The notes beneath the pieces were generated by a model, which was given only the letters and a program-made list of their open reading frames with translations, was not told the DNA's origin and ran no database searches. Made by a program: the position numbers and the translations under genes. Positions 51,395-61,058 of a DNA stretch of 64,000 bases are shown here, piece after piece; positions within the stretch are counted from its first letter, which is position 1; every line of letters begins with the position of its first letter. The DNA is taken from contig CAJTEY010000003.1 of NCBI GenBank assembly GCA_910575775.1, forward strand, positions 1-64,000, read 5' to 3'. The DNA is from Lachnospiraceae bacterium. Its GTDB lineage: Bacteria; Bacillota; Clostridia; Lachnospirales; Lachnospiraceae.

Positions 51395-51416
51395 AGCCAC
51401 AGGATCCCCCATGGCT
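51395..51416 (-). terminator. Terminator of the rpn gene
   Basis: On the minus strand AGCCATGGG and CCTGTGGCT pair over 9 bp (two wobbles) with loop GGAT, followed by TTTTCTTTTT. It resembles the dnaJ terminator at 52323-52345 and is part of a larger direct repeat. Confidence 0.8.
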
Positions 51417-51468
51417 CTTACCGTCGTTCTGATTTTCCAAAATCTGCCTAAAACTTAAATTTTTGCGG
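51395..51468. repeat. Diverged direct repeat of the dnaJ tail, copy downstream of rpn
   Basis: This stretch aligns with 52323-52396, which holds the dnaJ terminator and last codons. Shared blocks in the same order include gcca near the left end, ccatggctc, a tt-cca block, tgcct or tgtcct, and aaaacttaaa followed by ttttt. The two copies bracket the rpn gene, as if it had inserted at the dnaJ 3' end with duplication. Confidence 0.55.
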
Positions 51469-52242
51469 TCACTCTGTTTTCAATTTATTCACTTCCTCCA
51501 AAGGAAGTCCTACGTACTCAGAGATTTTTTCAAGTGTCAGCATTCCATCTGATAACATTCTCTTAGCAACTTCTTTTAATGATTCATTTCTCATATCTTC
51601 CATTACTTTACACATCTCCTCCACCCCTTTCGGATTCTCTTTCAGATATCGTGTACGTTCCGCCATAAGTTCAAAATTCATATCATCTGCGCTGCTACAA
51701 TTAAAATCGTGCATAAGTTTTCCAATATCCGAATCTCCACGATATTGACCATTCACATAAAGGATATGTTCCCCATCTTCAAATGGCTTATCCGTTGCAA
51801 GATTAATCCGCTCAATCGGATAAATCGGCATCCCTTTACCATAAAAATCTTTCTCAGTAATAAAAATTGTGTAAGTATCTGGTAATTCTCTAAATTCCTG
51901 TCCCGAGCGGAGATTCTCTACGTCCATCACACTGGAATGATATCTCGCCCTATGAGGATCTGCTCCCTTTTCCTGCCTTTGAATTTCCAAATCATATCTT
52001 TTTCCATCTGCATCCGTTCCATATGCGTCCAGACAGATCGAATGTGCCCCGGCAAGCCTTTTCATATCCTTTTGCGTTTCACAGTCAGTAATAATCAAAT
52101 CCTGTTTATCCGTAATAATACGCAACACAAACTCTGCCAGAGGTATGTTATCTTTAAAAAGGCAACGCATGAAATCATCATCAATAGGACGCAAGTCTCG
52201 CAAACGTTGTAAATCTTCCTGACGCTTTCGCTCCGTCGCCAT
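51469..52242 (-). CDS. Rpn family recombination-promoting nuclease/putative transposase (PD-(D/E)XK)
   Basis: A ~257-residue protein of the PDDEXK transposase-like family. It has the typical start LRPIDDDFMRCLFKDN, then VLRIITDKQDLIITDCETQ, the catalytic strand SICLDAYGTDADGKRYDLEIQ (Asp and Glu-x-Gln) and the late YVNGQY segment. The C-terminal part ends in a helical ISEYVGLPLEEVNKL. Family members act as nucleases in recombination and are often horizontally spread. GGGAG five bases before ATG 52242 supports the start. It has its own promoter (52283-52311) and terminator and is flanked by direct repeats. Confidence 0.88.
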   Translation of the reverse strand: MATERKRQEDLQRLRDLRPIDDDFMRCLFKDNIPLAEFVLRIITDKQDLIITDCETQKDMKRLAGAHSICLDAYGTDADGKRYDLEIQRQEKGADPHRARYHSSVMDVENLRSGQEFRELPDTYTIFITEKDFYGKGMPIYPIERINLATDKPFEDGEHILYVNGQYRGDSDIGKLMHDFNCSSADDMNFELMAERTRYLKENPKGVEEMCKVMEDMRNESLKEVAKRMLSDGMLTLEKISEYVGLPLEEVNKLKTE

Positions 52243-52282
52243 TAATACTCCCATCTGTCCTTTCCCTCGCTTTTATAATTTT

Positions 52283-52311
52283 ATAATAGCATAAACCACC
52301 TAATTTTACAA
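52283..52311 (-). promoter_or_regulatory. Candidate rpn promoter
   Basis: On the minus strand TTGTAA (52306-52311) and TATTAT (52283-52288) are spaced by 17 bases, 40 bases upstream of the rpn start and just after the dnaJ terminator. Confidence 0.5.
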
Positions 52312-52322
52312 TTTGGTCACAA

Positions 52323-52345
52323 AAGCCATGGGGGATTCCCATGGC
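52323..52345 (-). terminator. Terminator of the dnaJ operon
   Basis: A perfect 9-bp stem (AGCCATGGG/CCCATGGCT, 5-nt loop) is followed on the minus strand by TTTTGTG, about 33 bp after the dnaJ stop. It lies at the left edge of the direct repeat copy 52323-52396. Confidence 0.75.
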
Positions 52346-52396
52346 TCCTATAATCATCCCTGTTCCCAGGAATGTCCTTTAAAACTTAAACTTTTT
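52323..52396. repeat. Direct repeat copy containing the dnaJ 3' end and terminator
   Basis: The partner of 51395-51468. It includes the last codons of dnaJ (KKKFKF) and the terminator. Divergence between the copies suggests the duplication is old. Confidence 0.55.
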
Positions 52397-53560
52397 CTTC
52401 TTTTTCCCGCCGCCTCCCGTCGGTTCCTCGGATGCGTCGGAAGTTATGTTCTTAGCCGCATTCAGACTGTCGCCCGTGCACTCGTCAAACTGCTTCAAGA
52501 GATCTTTTGCCTCATGGGAAAGCTTGTCGGGCACCTGCACCACAAGCGTCACGTAATGATCGCCGCGCACATCTTTATTTCTGAGAGAGGGCACGCCCTT
52601 TCCTTTTAAGCGGACCTTTGTGTCAGTCTGCGTTCCGGCCTTCACCTCGTAAATTACCCTGCCGTCCACGGTGTCGATCACGATATCGCCGCCCAACGCC
52701 GCAACGGCAAAGGACATCGGTACGGTGGAATAAATATTTTCATCCTGCCGCTGGAAAATAGGATGTCTTCCCACCACCACTTCAACCAGAAGATCACCTC
52801 TGGGGCCGCCGTTTGAACCAGGCTCGCCCTTATCGCGGATACGGACGCACTGTCCGTTGTCAATACCCGCAGGAATGGAAACCTGTATCTTCTTTTTATT
52901 TGCAATATAGCCCGTGCCTCGGCAGTCAGGACATTTATCCTTAATCACCTTACCCGTGCCATGACAGTCGGGACAGGTCTGCACATTGCGCACCGTACCA
53001 AAGAAAGACTGTGAGGTAAATACCACCTGCCCCTTGCCGCCGCACTTGCCGCATGTCTCGGGACTGGTTCCCGGTTTCGCTCCCGTGCCGTGGCAGGAAG
53101 TGCACTCGTCCTTGAGCGTCAGCTCAATCTCCCGCTCCACGCCGAAAACCGCCTCTTCAAAGGTGATTCGGACGCTGGTTCTGATATTGGCGCCTTTCAT
53201 AGGGCCGTTGCCCCTTCCGCCGCCGCGTCTGCTGCCGCCAAAAAGATCACCAAAAATATCTCCGAAGATGTCACCGAAATCTGCGCCGTTGAAATCAAAG
53301 CCGCCGAAACCGCCTGCACCGCCCGCACCGTCAAAGGCAGCATGACCATACTGGTCATACTGTCTCCTCTTCTCCGGGTCACTCAAAACGGCATAGGCCT
53401 CTGACGCCTCCTTAAATTTCTTTTCCGCCTCCGCGTCCCCCGGATTCATGTCGGGGTGGTATTTCTTCGCCAGAACTCTGTATGCTTTTTTTATGGCGGC
53501 GTCATCGGCGCTTTTCTCTACACCGAGCACCTCATAATAGTCCCGTTTTTGTTCTGCCAT
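52379..53560 (-). CDS. dnaJ: Chaperone protein DnaJ
   Basis: A 393-residue type I Hsp40: J domain with YHPDMNPGD (HPD), a Gly/Phe-rich linker ([21 protein letters not shown]), a zinc domain with four CXXCXGXG repeats ([32 protein letters not shown]), and the C-terminal substrate domain. It stimulates DnaK ATPase. It is the last gene of the hrcA operon, 34 bp after dnaK. Confidence 0.98.
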   Translation of the reverse strand: MAEQKRDYYEVLGVEKSADDAAIKKAYRVLAKKYHPDMNPGDAEAEKKFKEASEAYAVLSDPEKRRQYDQYGHAAFDGAGGAGGFGGFDFNGADFGDIFGDIFGDLFGGSRRGGGRGNGPMKGANIRTSVRITFEEAVFGVEREIELTLKDECTSCHGTGAKPGTSPETCGKCGGKGQVVFTSQSFFGTVRNVQTCPDCHGTGKVIKDKCPDCRGTGYIANKKKIQVSIPAGIDNGQCVRIRDKGEPGSNGGPRGDLLVEVVVGRHPIFQRQDENIYSTVPMSFAVAALGGDIVIDTVDGRVIYEVKAGTQTDTKVRLKGKGVPSLRNKDVRGDHYVTLVVQVPDKLSHEAKDLLKQFDECTGDSLNAAKNITSDASEEPTGGGGKKKKKFKF

Positions 53561-53594
53561 GATCTATATCCTTCCCTTTATTTCGCTCAGCCGG

Positions 53595-55478
<1,884 letters not shown>

Positions 55479-55495
55479 CTATCGCTCTCAAACTG

Positions 55496-56104
55496 TTATT
55501 GTACAACCGCAACCATACTGTGTCTGACGACGCTGTCCCTGTAAGTATATCCCTTCTGCAGCTCCTGCGCGACCGTGCCGGACTCAAACTCCTCACTCTC
55601 CGTCTGCATGACTGCATTATGGAACTCGGGGTTAAATTCCTCCCCAACCGCCGGGATCGGTTTCACATCCAGATTCTCAAGCTCCGTCATAAGCTGCTTG
55701 TAAATCATCTGCATGCCCTGCGCAATGGCGCCGTCCTTCTCTTCCTCCGGCACACTGGCAAGCCCTCTCTCAAAATTGTCCACCACGGGCAGAATCTTTT
55801 CGATCACGCTCTTTGCCCCGGTCTCAAACATCGCCGCTTTTTCTTTCTCGGTGCGTTTGCGGAAATTGTCGAACTCCGCCATCTGACGTTTTACCCTGTC
55901 TTCCAGCTCTTCCACTTTCTCTTTCAGGGCATCCTGCTTTTTGTCCTTTTTCTTCTTTTCTTTCTTATCGCTCTTAGCCGCCTTCTCTTCAGCTCCTGCC
56001 GAAGGCTCCCCGGCTGCCTCCTCCTTTGGTGTCTCCGCTTCCTGCTGCGCCATATCCTGCTCTTCCAGCTCTTTTTCCTGTTTATCTTTTTCCTCTGCTG
56101 CCAC
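55496..56104 (-). CDS. grpE: Nucleotide exchange factor GrpE
   Basis: A ~202-residue protein with an acidic Lys/Glu-rich N-terminal tail, a long coiled coil (VEELEDRVKRQMAEFDNFRKR) and the C-terminal beta domain (VGEEFNPEFHNAVMQTES, VAQELQKGYTYRDSVVRHSM). It releases ADP from DnaK. The probable start is GTG at 56104, nine bases after AAAGGA; an ATG three codons upstream abuts the RBS directly. Confidence 0.95.
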   Translation of the reverse strand: MAAEEKDKQEKELEEQDMAQQEAETPKEEAAGEPSAGAEEKAAKSDKKEKKKKDKKQDALKEKVEELEDRVKRQMAEFDNFRKRTEKEKAAMFETGAKSVIEKILPVVDNFERGLASVPEEEKDGAIAQGMQMIYKQLMTELENLDVKPIPAVGEEFNPEFHNAVMQTESEEFESGTVAQELQKGYTYRDSVVRHSMVAVVQ

Positions 56105-56156
56105 TGTAATCATTCCTTTCTGTTTGGCTATGCCGTTCCGTTCTGCGATCGGCCTT

Positions 56157-57182
56157 TTACTTCTTATATAAATCATCCAGCTGATGCTTTAACAGCCTGA
56201 GATTGCTCACAACCTTCTCATAATCCATTCTCTTAGGGCCGATGATTCCGATGGTTCCCTTCATGCCCTCGTCAAGCTCATAGGTTGCCGTTACAATGCT
56301 GCAGTCTTTCATGCCTGCCACCGGCGTCTCATCGCCGATGTAGACCTGTATGCCGGTGTTGTTTTCGCCGGAAAGATTATCCTGCACAAGCTCGCTCAAA
56401 AGCTGCTTTTCCTCAAAGGTCGTGATCAGTTCACTGGCTCTCTCGTGATCCGCGAGCTCAGGGTACTTGAAAAAGTTTTTTGTGCCGCTTGTATAGATCT
56501 CCAGATCCTCGTCAGCCTTGATCGCCTCCGCCACCGCATCTATGACATTCGCCACGATTTCACTGTGGATGCCCGCCTGTTGTTTCATGGCTGCAATCAT
56601 GCCCAGATTGATCTCCTCCAGGGATAAACCGTTTAGGTGGGTATTCAGGAGAATGTTCAGCTTCAAAAGCGTCTCGTCGCTCAATTCCTCCGAAACCGTA
56701 AGCATGGAGTTCTTGATCACATTTCCCTCCACCACAATCACCGCCAGAATCTGCCGTTCATCTACCCTGGAAAGCTGGATAAACTTCAGTTTACTGTGGT
56801 GGTACTGGGGCGCGGAGATCATCGCCGCGTACTCGGTATTGTTGGCAAGCACCTTGGCGGCCTGCTTGAGAAGGTGATCCATCTTATCCGCCTTCTCCAG
56901 AAGCATCTCCTTCATCTCCTCGACTTCCCGTTCCTTCTCCTCCATCATCTGATCCACGTAGAGGCGGTAGCCCTTGTCGGAAGGAATCCTGCCTGCAGAG
57001 GTGTGAGGCTGCAAAATATACCCCAGCTCCTCCAGATCCGCCATCTCGTTCCGAATCGTTGCAGAACTCAAATTTAAATCAGTATATTTGGAGATCGTTC
57101 GGCTGCCCACCGGCTCCCCTGTCTCCAGGTAGTTTCGGATGATGGCCTGCAATATGATATATTTTCTTTCGTCGAGCTGCAT
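56157..57182 (-). CDS. hrcA: Heat-inducible transcription repressor HrcA
   Basis: A ~341-residue repressor starting MQLDERKYIILQAIIRNYLE, with the winged-helix segment TISKYTDLNLSSATIRNEM and LGYILQPHTSAGRIPSDKGYR. It binds CIRCE and represses this operon. The ATG at 57182 is chosen because the longer frame would read through the CIRCE operator. GAGGGAAATGGG precedes the start. Confidence 0.97.
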   Translation of the reverse strand: MQLDERKYIILQAIIRNYLETGEPVGSRTISKYTDLNLSSATIRNEMADLEELGYILQPHTSAGRIPSDKGYRLYVDQMMEEKEREVEEMKEMLLEKADKMDHLLKQAAKVLANNTEYAAMISAPQYHHSKLKFIQLSRVDERQILAVIVVEGNVIKNSMLTVSEELSDETLLKLNILLNTHLNGLSLEEINLGMIAAMKQQAGIHSEIVANVIDAVAEAIKADEDLEIYTSGTKNFFKYPELADHERASELITTFEEKQLLSELVQDNLSGENNTGIQVYIGDETPVAGMKDCSIVTATYELDEGMKGTIGIIGPKRMDYEKVVSNLRLLKHQLDDLYKK

Positions 57183-57205
57183 CCCATTTCCCTCTTGTTG
57201 AATTG

Positions 57206-57232
57206 TTAGCACTCGACTTATTAGAGTGCTAA
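57206..57232 (-). promoter_or_regulatory. CIRCE operator
   Basis: A perfect TTAGCACTC-N9-GAGTGCTAA inverted repeat, the HrcA binding site, lies 24 bp upstream of the hrcA start and just after the promoter. It predicts autoregulation and heat induction of the whole operon. No other CIRCE was seen in the window. Confidence 0.97.
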
Positions 57233-57246
57233 CACCTTCTGGTAGT

Positions 57247-57275
57247 AAGGTATCACTTCTCATTTCCCTTGTCAA
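57247..57275 (-). promoter_or_regulatory. Promoter of hrcA-grpE-dnaK-dnaJ
   Basis: On the minus strand TTGACA (57270-57275) and TACCTT (57247-57252) are spaced by 17 bases. The start point would fall just before CIRCE, so HrcA binding would block transcription. Confidence 0.75.
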
Positions 57276-57323
57276 CATCTGATTGGAAAATATTTATAAA
57301 AAAAGTATGAAATTGCGGCCGCA

Positions 57324-57363
57324 CACAAAAAGAGCGATCAGTTTAGCATACCCTAAACTGACC
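57324..57363 (-). terminator. Terminator of the DUF6465 gene
   Basis: On the minus strand CAGTTTAG and CTAAACTG arms, extended by flanking pairs and a 6-nt loop, are followed by GATCGCTCTTTTTGTG. It lies about 26 bp after the stop codon and shields the heat-shock promoter. Confidence 0.75.
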
Positions 57364-57388
57364 GCCTGCATTCTTTCAGACGAAATCC

Positions 57389-57829
57389 TCAGATATTGAA
57401 CTGTCCCTTCTCCTCACCGTTGATCACATAATATACAACGCTCTCTTCAGGCTTCACATAAAGCTCTACGGCTTTGAAATCGCCGACCTTCCTCTTCAGG
57501 TCATACTTCCATACATCCTTGGCGATCTTCACCAGATCCTCTGTGGTGTAAGTCTTGCCGGAGAACTGTACATGTACGGTCTCCTTCACTGCTGCTTTTC
57601 TCGTCGTAGTTGTCTTAGCCGCCGTCTCCTTCTTTGCTGCCGCAGGCTTTCTGCCGGGTTTCTTCTTCTCTGCTGCAGGCTTTCTTCCAGGTTTTTTCCT
57701 CTCTGTTGCAGGCTTTTTCGCCCCGTTCTCCTTTGCTGCAGACGCTGCCGGTGTCTCCGCTGTCGCTGTCTTTGTATCTGCCGCTTTGCCAGTTTCCGGT
57801 TGTTCAACCGGCTTCTTGTTTTCTGCCAT
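57389..57829 (-). CDS. Lys/Ala-rich DUF6465-type protein with AT-hook-like repeats
   Basis: A 146-residue protein. Residues ~1-85 are Lys/Ala/Pro/Thr-rich with two near-identical units, KKPGRKPAAE and KKPGRKPAAA, similar to AT-hook cores and histone H1 tails. Residues ~86-146 form a compact domain (VHVQFSGKTYTTEDLVKIAK then YVKPEESVVYYVINGEEKG) matching what I know as DUF6465, common in Lachnospiraceae. DNA binding is an inference from the tail. GGAAGGAG precedes the ATG. It is monocistronic, with a strong promoter and a palindromic leader. Confidence 0.8.
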   Translation of the reverse strand: MAENKKPVEQPETGKAADTKTATAETPAASAAKENGAKKPATERKKPGRKPAAEKKKPGRKPAAAKKETAAKTTTTRKAAVKETVHVQFSGKTYTTEDLVKIAKDVWKYDLKRKVGDFKAVELYVKPEESVVYYVINGEEKGQFNI

Positions 57830-57892
57830 GAATGATCTCCTTCCCCACCTTCACTAAAACTACTTTTTCATAAATTTTGTTATGTCAAAATA

Positions 57893-57914
57893 TCATGCAG
57901 AATCGGCTGCATGA
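57893..57914. promoter_or_regulatory. Perfect 8-bp inverted repeat in the DUF6465 leader
   Basis: TCATGCAG and CTGCATGA are separated by 6 bases, 14 bases downstream of the -10 box. It could be an operator for a dimeric regulator or a 5' stabilising hairpin in the transcript. Confidence 0.5.
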
Positions 57915-57927
57915 CTCCGATAGTTGT

Positions 57928-57956
57928 ATCTTATCTCAATAAAACGGGGCTGTCAA
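57928..57956 (-). promoter_or_regulatory. Promoter of the DUF6465 gene
   Basis: On the minus strand TTGACA (57951-57956) and TAAGAT (57928-57933) are separated by 17 bases, close to consensus and suggesting strong expression. The remaining bases of 57830-58046 show no ORF. Confidence 0.75.
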
Positions 57957-58046
57957 CCAACAATCTGTATCAAATAGTTAATTTTTATTATAAAATCTTA
58001 TACGAATTGACATAAAAAAGCGCCGAAACTACCCTGTTTTACAGCC

Positions 58047-58871
58047 TTACGCCAAAGCAAAATACAAAAGTACCAGCGCGCCAAGCACAATTCTGTACCA
58101 GCCGAAAATTTTGAAATCATGCTTTTTGATATAACCCATCAGGAAACGGATCACAGCCACAGACACGACAAACGCCACGGCCATTCCAGCCACCAGGATG
58201 ACAAGCTCCTGCCCCGTAAAGGAAAACCCGAACTTGAGGAGTTTTAGTAAGCTTGCCCCCAGCATAACGGGAATTGCAAGGAAAAAGGTGAACTCCGCCG
58301 CCACGGTTCTCGACACGCCGATCAAAAGCGCGCCCACAATGGTTGCGCCGGAACGGGATGTCCCCGGAAACACTGCCGCCAGAAGCTGGAAAATACCAAT
58401 CATCAATGCCGTGCGGTATGTGATCGCACCAAGTTCCGTAATCTTCGGCATCATCTTCTTATTTCTGTTCTCAATCAGTATAAAGGCAACGCCGAATACA
58501 ATCAGCGCGATGGCAACGCACCAGGGATTGTAAAAGAGCGCGTCCAGCACATCGTCAAAAGCCAGTCCCACAATGGCTGCCGGAACGCAGGCCACAAGTA
58601 TTTTAAACCAGAGCACAAAAATATCCTTCTGCACCACCGGCTTCTCCCGGAAGCGGAAGGGAAATATCTTATTCCAGAAAAGCAGAACCACCGCCAGAAT
58701 CGCCCCGAGCTGTATCACCACCAGAAACATCTCCCAGAAGTCTTCACTCACGTTTAGGGTCACAAACTCGTTTAAAAGAATCATGTGCCCGGTGCTGCTG
58801 ATGGGGAGCCATTCCGTAATGCCTTCCACAATGCCGAACAGCACCGCCTTTAAAATTTCTATCATTTCCAT
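58047..58871 (-). CDS. uppP: Undecaprenyl-diphosphate phosphatase UppP (BacA)
   Basis: A 274-residue polytopic membrane protein with EGITEWLPISSTGH and PGTSRSGATIVGA, the two catalytic and lipid-phosphate motifs of BacA/UppP. It recycles undecaprenyl pyrophosphate to the monophosphate carrier needed for wall synthesis and gives bacitracin tolerance. ATG 58871 has GGGAGG nine bases upstream. Confidence 0.97.
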   Translation of the reverse strand: MEMIEILKAVLFGIVEGITEWLPISSTGHMILLNEFVTLNVSEDFWEMFLVVIQLGAILAVVLLFWNKIFPFRFREKPVVQKDIFVLWFKILVACVPAAIVGLAFDDVLDALFYNPWCVAIALIVFGVAFILIENRNKKMMPKITELGAITYRTALMIGIFQLLAAVFPGTSRSGATIVGALLIGVSRTVAAEFTFFLAIPVMLGASLLKLLKFGFSFTGQELVILVAGMAVAFVVSVAVIRFLMGYIKKHDFKIFGWYRIVLGALVLLYFALA

Positions 58872-58902
58872 GCCTATATGCCTCCCTTTTGTTTCGCACT
58901 GC

Positions 58903-59760
58903 TCATGCCTGACCCAAATATTCCAACAGCTCCAGATAGCATTCCTGCGCATCGCGGTAGCCTTCCTCGTAGAGCGCCTTCATCTTCTCCTTATCCTTCT
59001 CGATCCTGCCCACCTCACTCTTTCTCTTCGGACGGATCACAAACAGCTCGCCCTTCCTTCTCTGCTCCTCCATATATTGTACGGTAGCATTGTAGGAAAG
59101 ATGCCTCCCACGCATCAGTTCATACACCTTCGGGTAGCGCAGATAACGGGCCTTTGCCAGCGCAAGTTCCGCTCCGGCGGGCTGTCTGACAAAGCCTTCT
59201 TCCTTGGTCATAACGACCACGTTTTTTCTGTTCCCGTCCTGTATGGACTTTCTGATCGGTATCGAATCGCTGATGCCGCCGTCCAGATAAACCTTGTCGC
59301 CGATTTTTACATTCCTGGATACGAGCGGCAGGGAACTGGAAGCCCTCACTGCCATGAGATCTTCCCGCAGATCCTTAAGCGGCAGATAGGCCGGCTTTCC
59401 CGTCTTAATATCTGTAGCCACCGCAAAAGCCCTGCCCTCGTATTTCGCCGCCGCCTCATAATCATATGGATCCAGATAGTTCGGAATGAGACTGTAATTC
59501 ATATCCACCCCGAAAAGATTGCCTGTTGTGAGAAGGCTCCATTTTCCGCAGTACTGCTTCATATCCAGATAGTTTACGCTGATGCGGTAAGACCGCCCCC
59601 TCTGCCCCGACATAAAATTGCACAGATGGCACGCGCCCGCCGACACCCCGTAGCAGTCGGAAAACGCAATCTCCTTATCCATAAAGAAATCCAGTACGCC
59701 GGCGGTATAAATTCCTTTCATGCCGCCGCCTTCCAGAACCAGTCCTGCCCGATACATCAT
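58903..59760 (-). CDS. Patatin-like phospholipase (RssA/YjjU-like)
   Basis: A ~285-residue protein with the patatin features: oxyanion GLVLEGGGMKG, nucleophile elbow GVSAGA and Asp of DGGISDSIP, giving a complete Ser-Asp dyad. Substrate is unknown; bacterial members hydrolyse lipids or act in unknown membrane processes. The start near 59760 follows AAGGGA. It lies between an aminotransferase (47 bp) and uppP (31 bp) and may share their transcript. Confidence 0.88.
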   Translation of the reverse strand: MMYRAGLVLEGGGMKGIYTAGVLDFFMDKEIAFSDCYGVSAGACHLCNFMSGQRGRSYRISVNYLDMKQYCGKWSLLTTGNLFGVDMNYSLIPNYLDPYDYEAAAKYEGRAFAVATDIKTGKPAYLPLKDLREDLMAVRASSSLPLVSRNVKIGDKVYLDGGISDSIPIRKSIQDGNRKNVVVMTKEEGFVRQPAGAELALAKARYLRYPKVYELMRGRHLSYNATVQYMEEQRRKGELFVIRPKRKSEVGRIEKDKEKMKALYEEGYRDAQECYLELLEYLGQA

Positions 59761-59807
59761 AATACGATTTCCCTTCTCCCGTTTCTCTGCGCCCAGACCG
59801 CGCAAAA

Positions 59808-60992
59808 TCAGTATGTCTCTTTCATAAACCTGCCAAACGCTTCCAGCGACCGCTCCACCTTCTCCGTGTCGATACAGTAGGCAATTCTGAAATAACCCTC
59901 CACGCCGAAGCTGTCACCGGGCACCAGAATCAGGTCATATTTCTTCGCCTTCTCGGAAAATGCCACCGCATCCGGCTCCGGCGATTTCGGGAACATGTAG
60001 AAGGTGCCGCCCGGGCGCACGCACTCGAAGCCCAGCCCCGTAAGCTCCTTATATAATATGTTCATGTTCGTCTCGTAGACCGAGAGATCCGAAGTCAGAT
60101 CCAGCACCTCGGCCACGGCAAGTTGAATGATGGAGGGCGGACAGTTGTGCCCCGTCCCTCTGGAAATCTGGCTGCACATCACGCTGATCAGCTCCGCATC
60201 CCTGCACTTCGGATTCACCGCCACATAACCGATCCGCTCTCCCGGCAGGGAAAGGGATTTAGAAAAGGAATAGCAGGAGAGCGAGTTATCGTAAAACGCG
60301 GAAGGATAAGGCGCATCCACACCCGCAAAGACAATCTCCCGGTAAGGCTCGTCAGAAATCAGGAAAATGTCGTGTCCGTACTGCTTCTGTTTCTCCTCCA
60401 TGATCCGTGCAAGCTCCTTCACGGTCTCCTTGGAGTAAACCATGCCCGAAGGATTGTTGGGCGTGTTAATCAGAACTGCCATCACCTTCTCCGTCAGCAT
60501 CTCCTCAAACGCCTCAAAATTGATCTGAAAATTTTCGGTATCCGCAGGCACCACCTTGAGAACCGCTCCCGTCAGATTCACATAGGGCGTATACTCCGGG
60601 AAAAAGGGTGCAAAGGTGAGAACCTCGTCCCCCGGCTCCGTCACGCACCGCAGCGCATGGGCAATGGCGCCTGCCGCGCCGGTGGTCATAAAGATATGAT
60701 TGCCCGTGTAATGCATCCCGAATCTCTTGTTGAGGGAGGCTGCCACCTTATCCCTGACGGACGCAATCCCGAGACTCTGGCTGTACCCATGCAGTTCCAT
60801 AGAGTCCTTCTCCTGCAGCATCTTTATCATTGTGTCCGTAAATGCCTGGGGCACCGGCACGGAAGGGTTTCCAAGGCTGAAATCAAACACATTCTCATAG
60901 CCGATCTCCTTCCCCCTTGCCACCGCAAACTCCGAGAGCTGCCGGATCACCGATTTTCCCTGTAACATGTCTTTATATTTCTGTACAATCAT
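59808..60992 (-). CDS. PLP-dependent aminotransferase, class I/II
   Basis: A 394-residue fold type I aminotransferase with NTPNNPSGMVYSKE, SDEPYREIVF and the PLP lysine in SYSFSKSLSLPGERIGY, and C-terminal FRIAYCIDTEKVERSL. These fit the AspC/aromatic aminotransferase group. The exact amino acid substrate cannot be told from sequence. GGGAAA precedes the ATG. Confidence 0.88.
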   Translation of the reverse strand: MIVQKYKDMLQGKSVIRQLSEFAVARGKEIGYENVFDFSLGNPSVPVPQAFTDTMIKMLQEKDSMELHGYSQSLGIASVRDKVAASLNKRFGMHYTGNHIFMTTGAAGAIAHALRCVTEPGDEVLTFAPFFPEYTPYVNLTGAVLKVVPADTENFQINFEAFEEMLTEKVMAVLINTPNNPSGMVYSKETVKELARIMEEKQKQYGHDIFLISDEPYREIVFAGVDAPYPSAFYDNSLSCYSFSKSLSLPGERIGYVAVNPKCRDAELISVMCSQISRGTGHNCPPSIIQLAVAEVLDLTSDLSVYETNMNILYKELTGLGFECVRPGGTFYMFPKSPEPDAVAFSEKAKKYDLILVPGDSFGVEGYFRIAYCIDTEKVERSLEAFGRFMKETY

Positions 60993-61058
60993 ACCTGGCT
61001 TTCCCTTTCTTTGTCTTCTGGCTTACACCGTATGTCTGTGCGTTACATTCGCTTTTCC

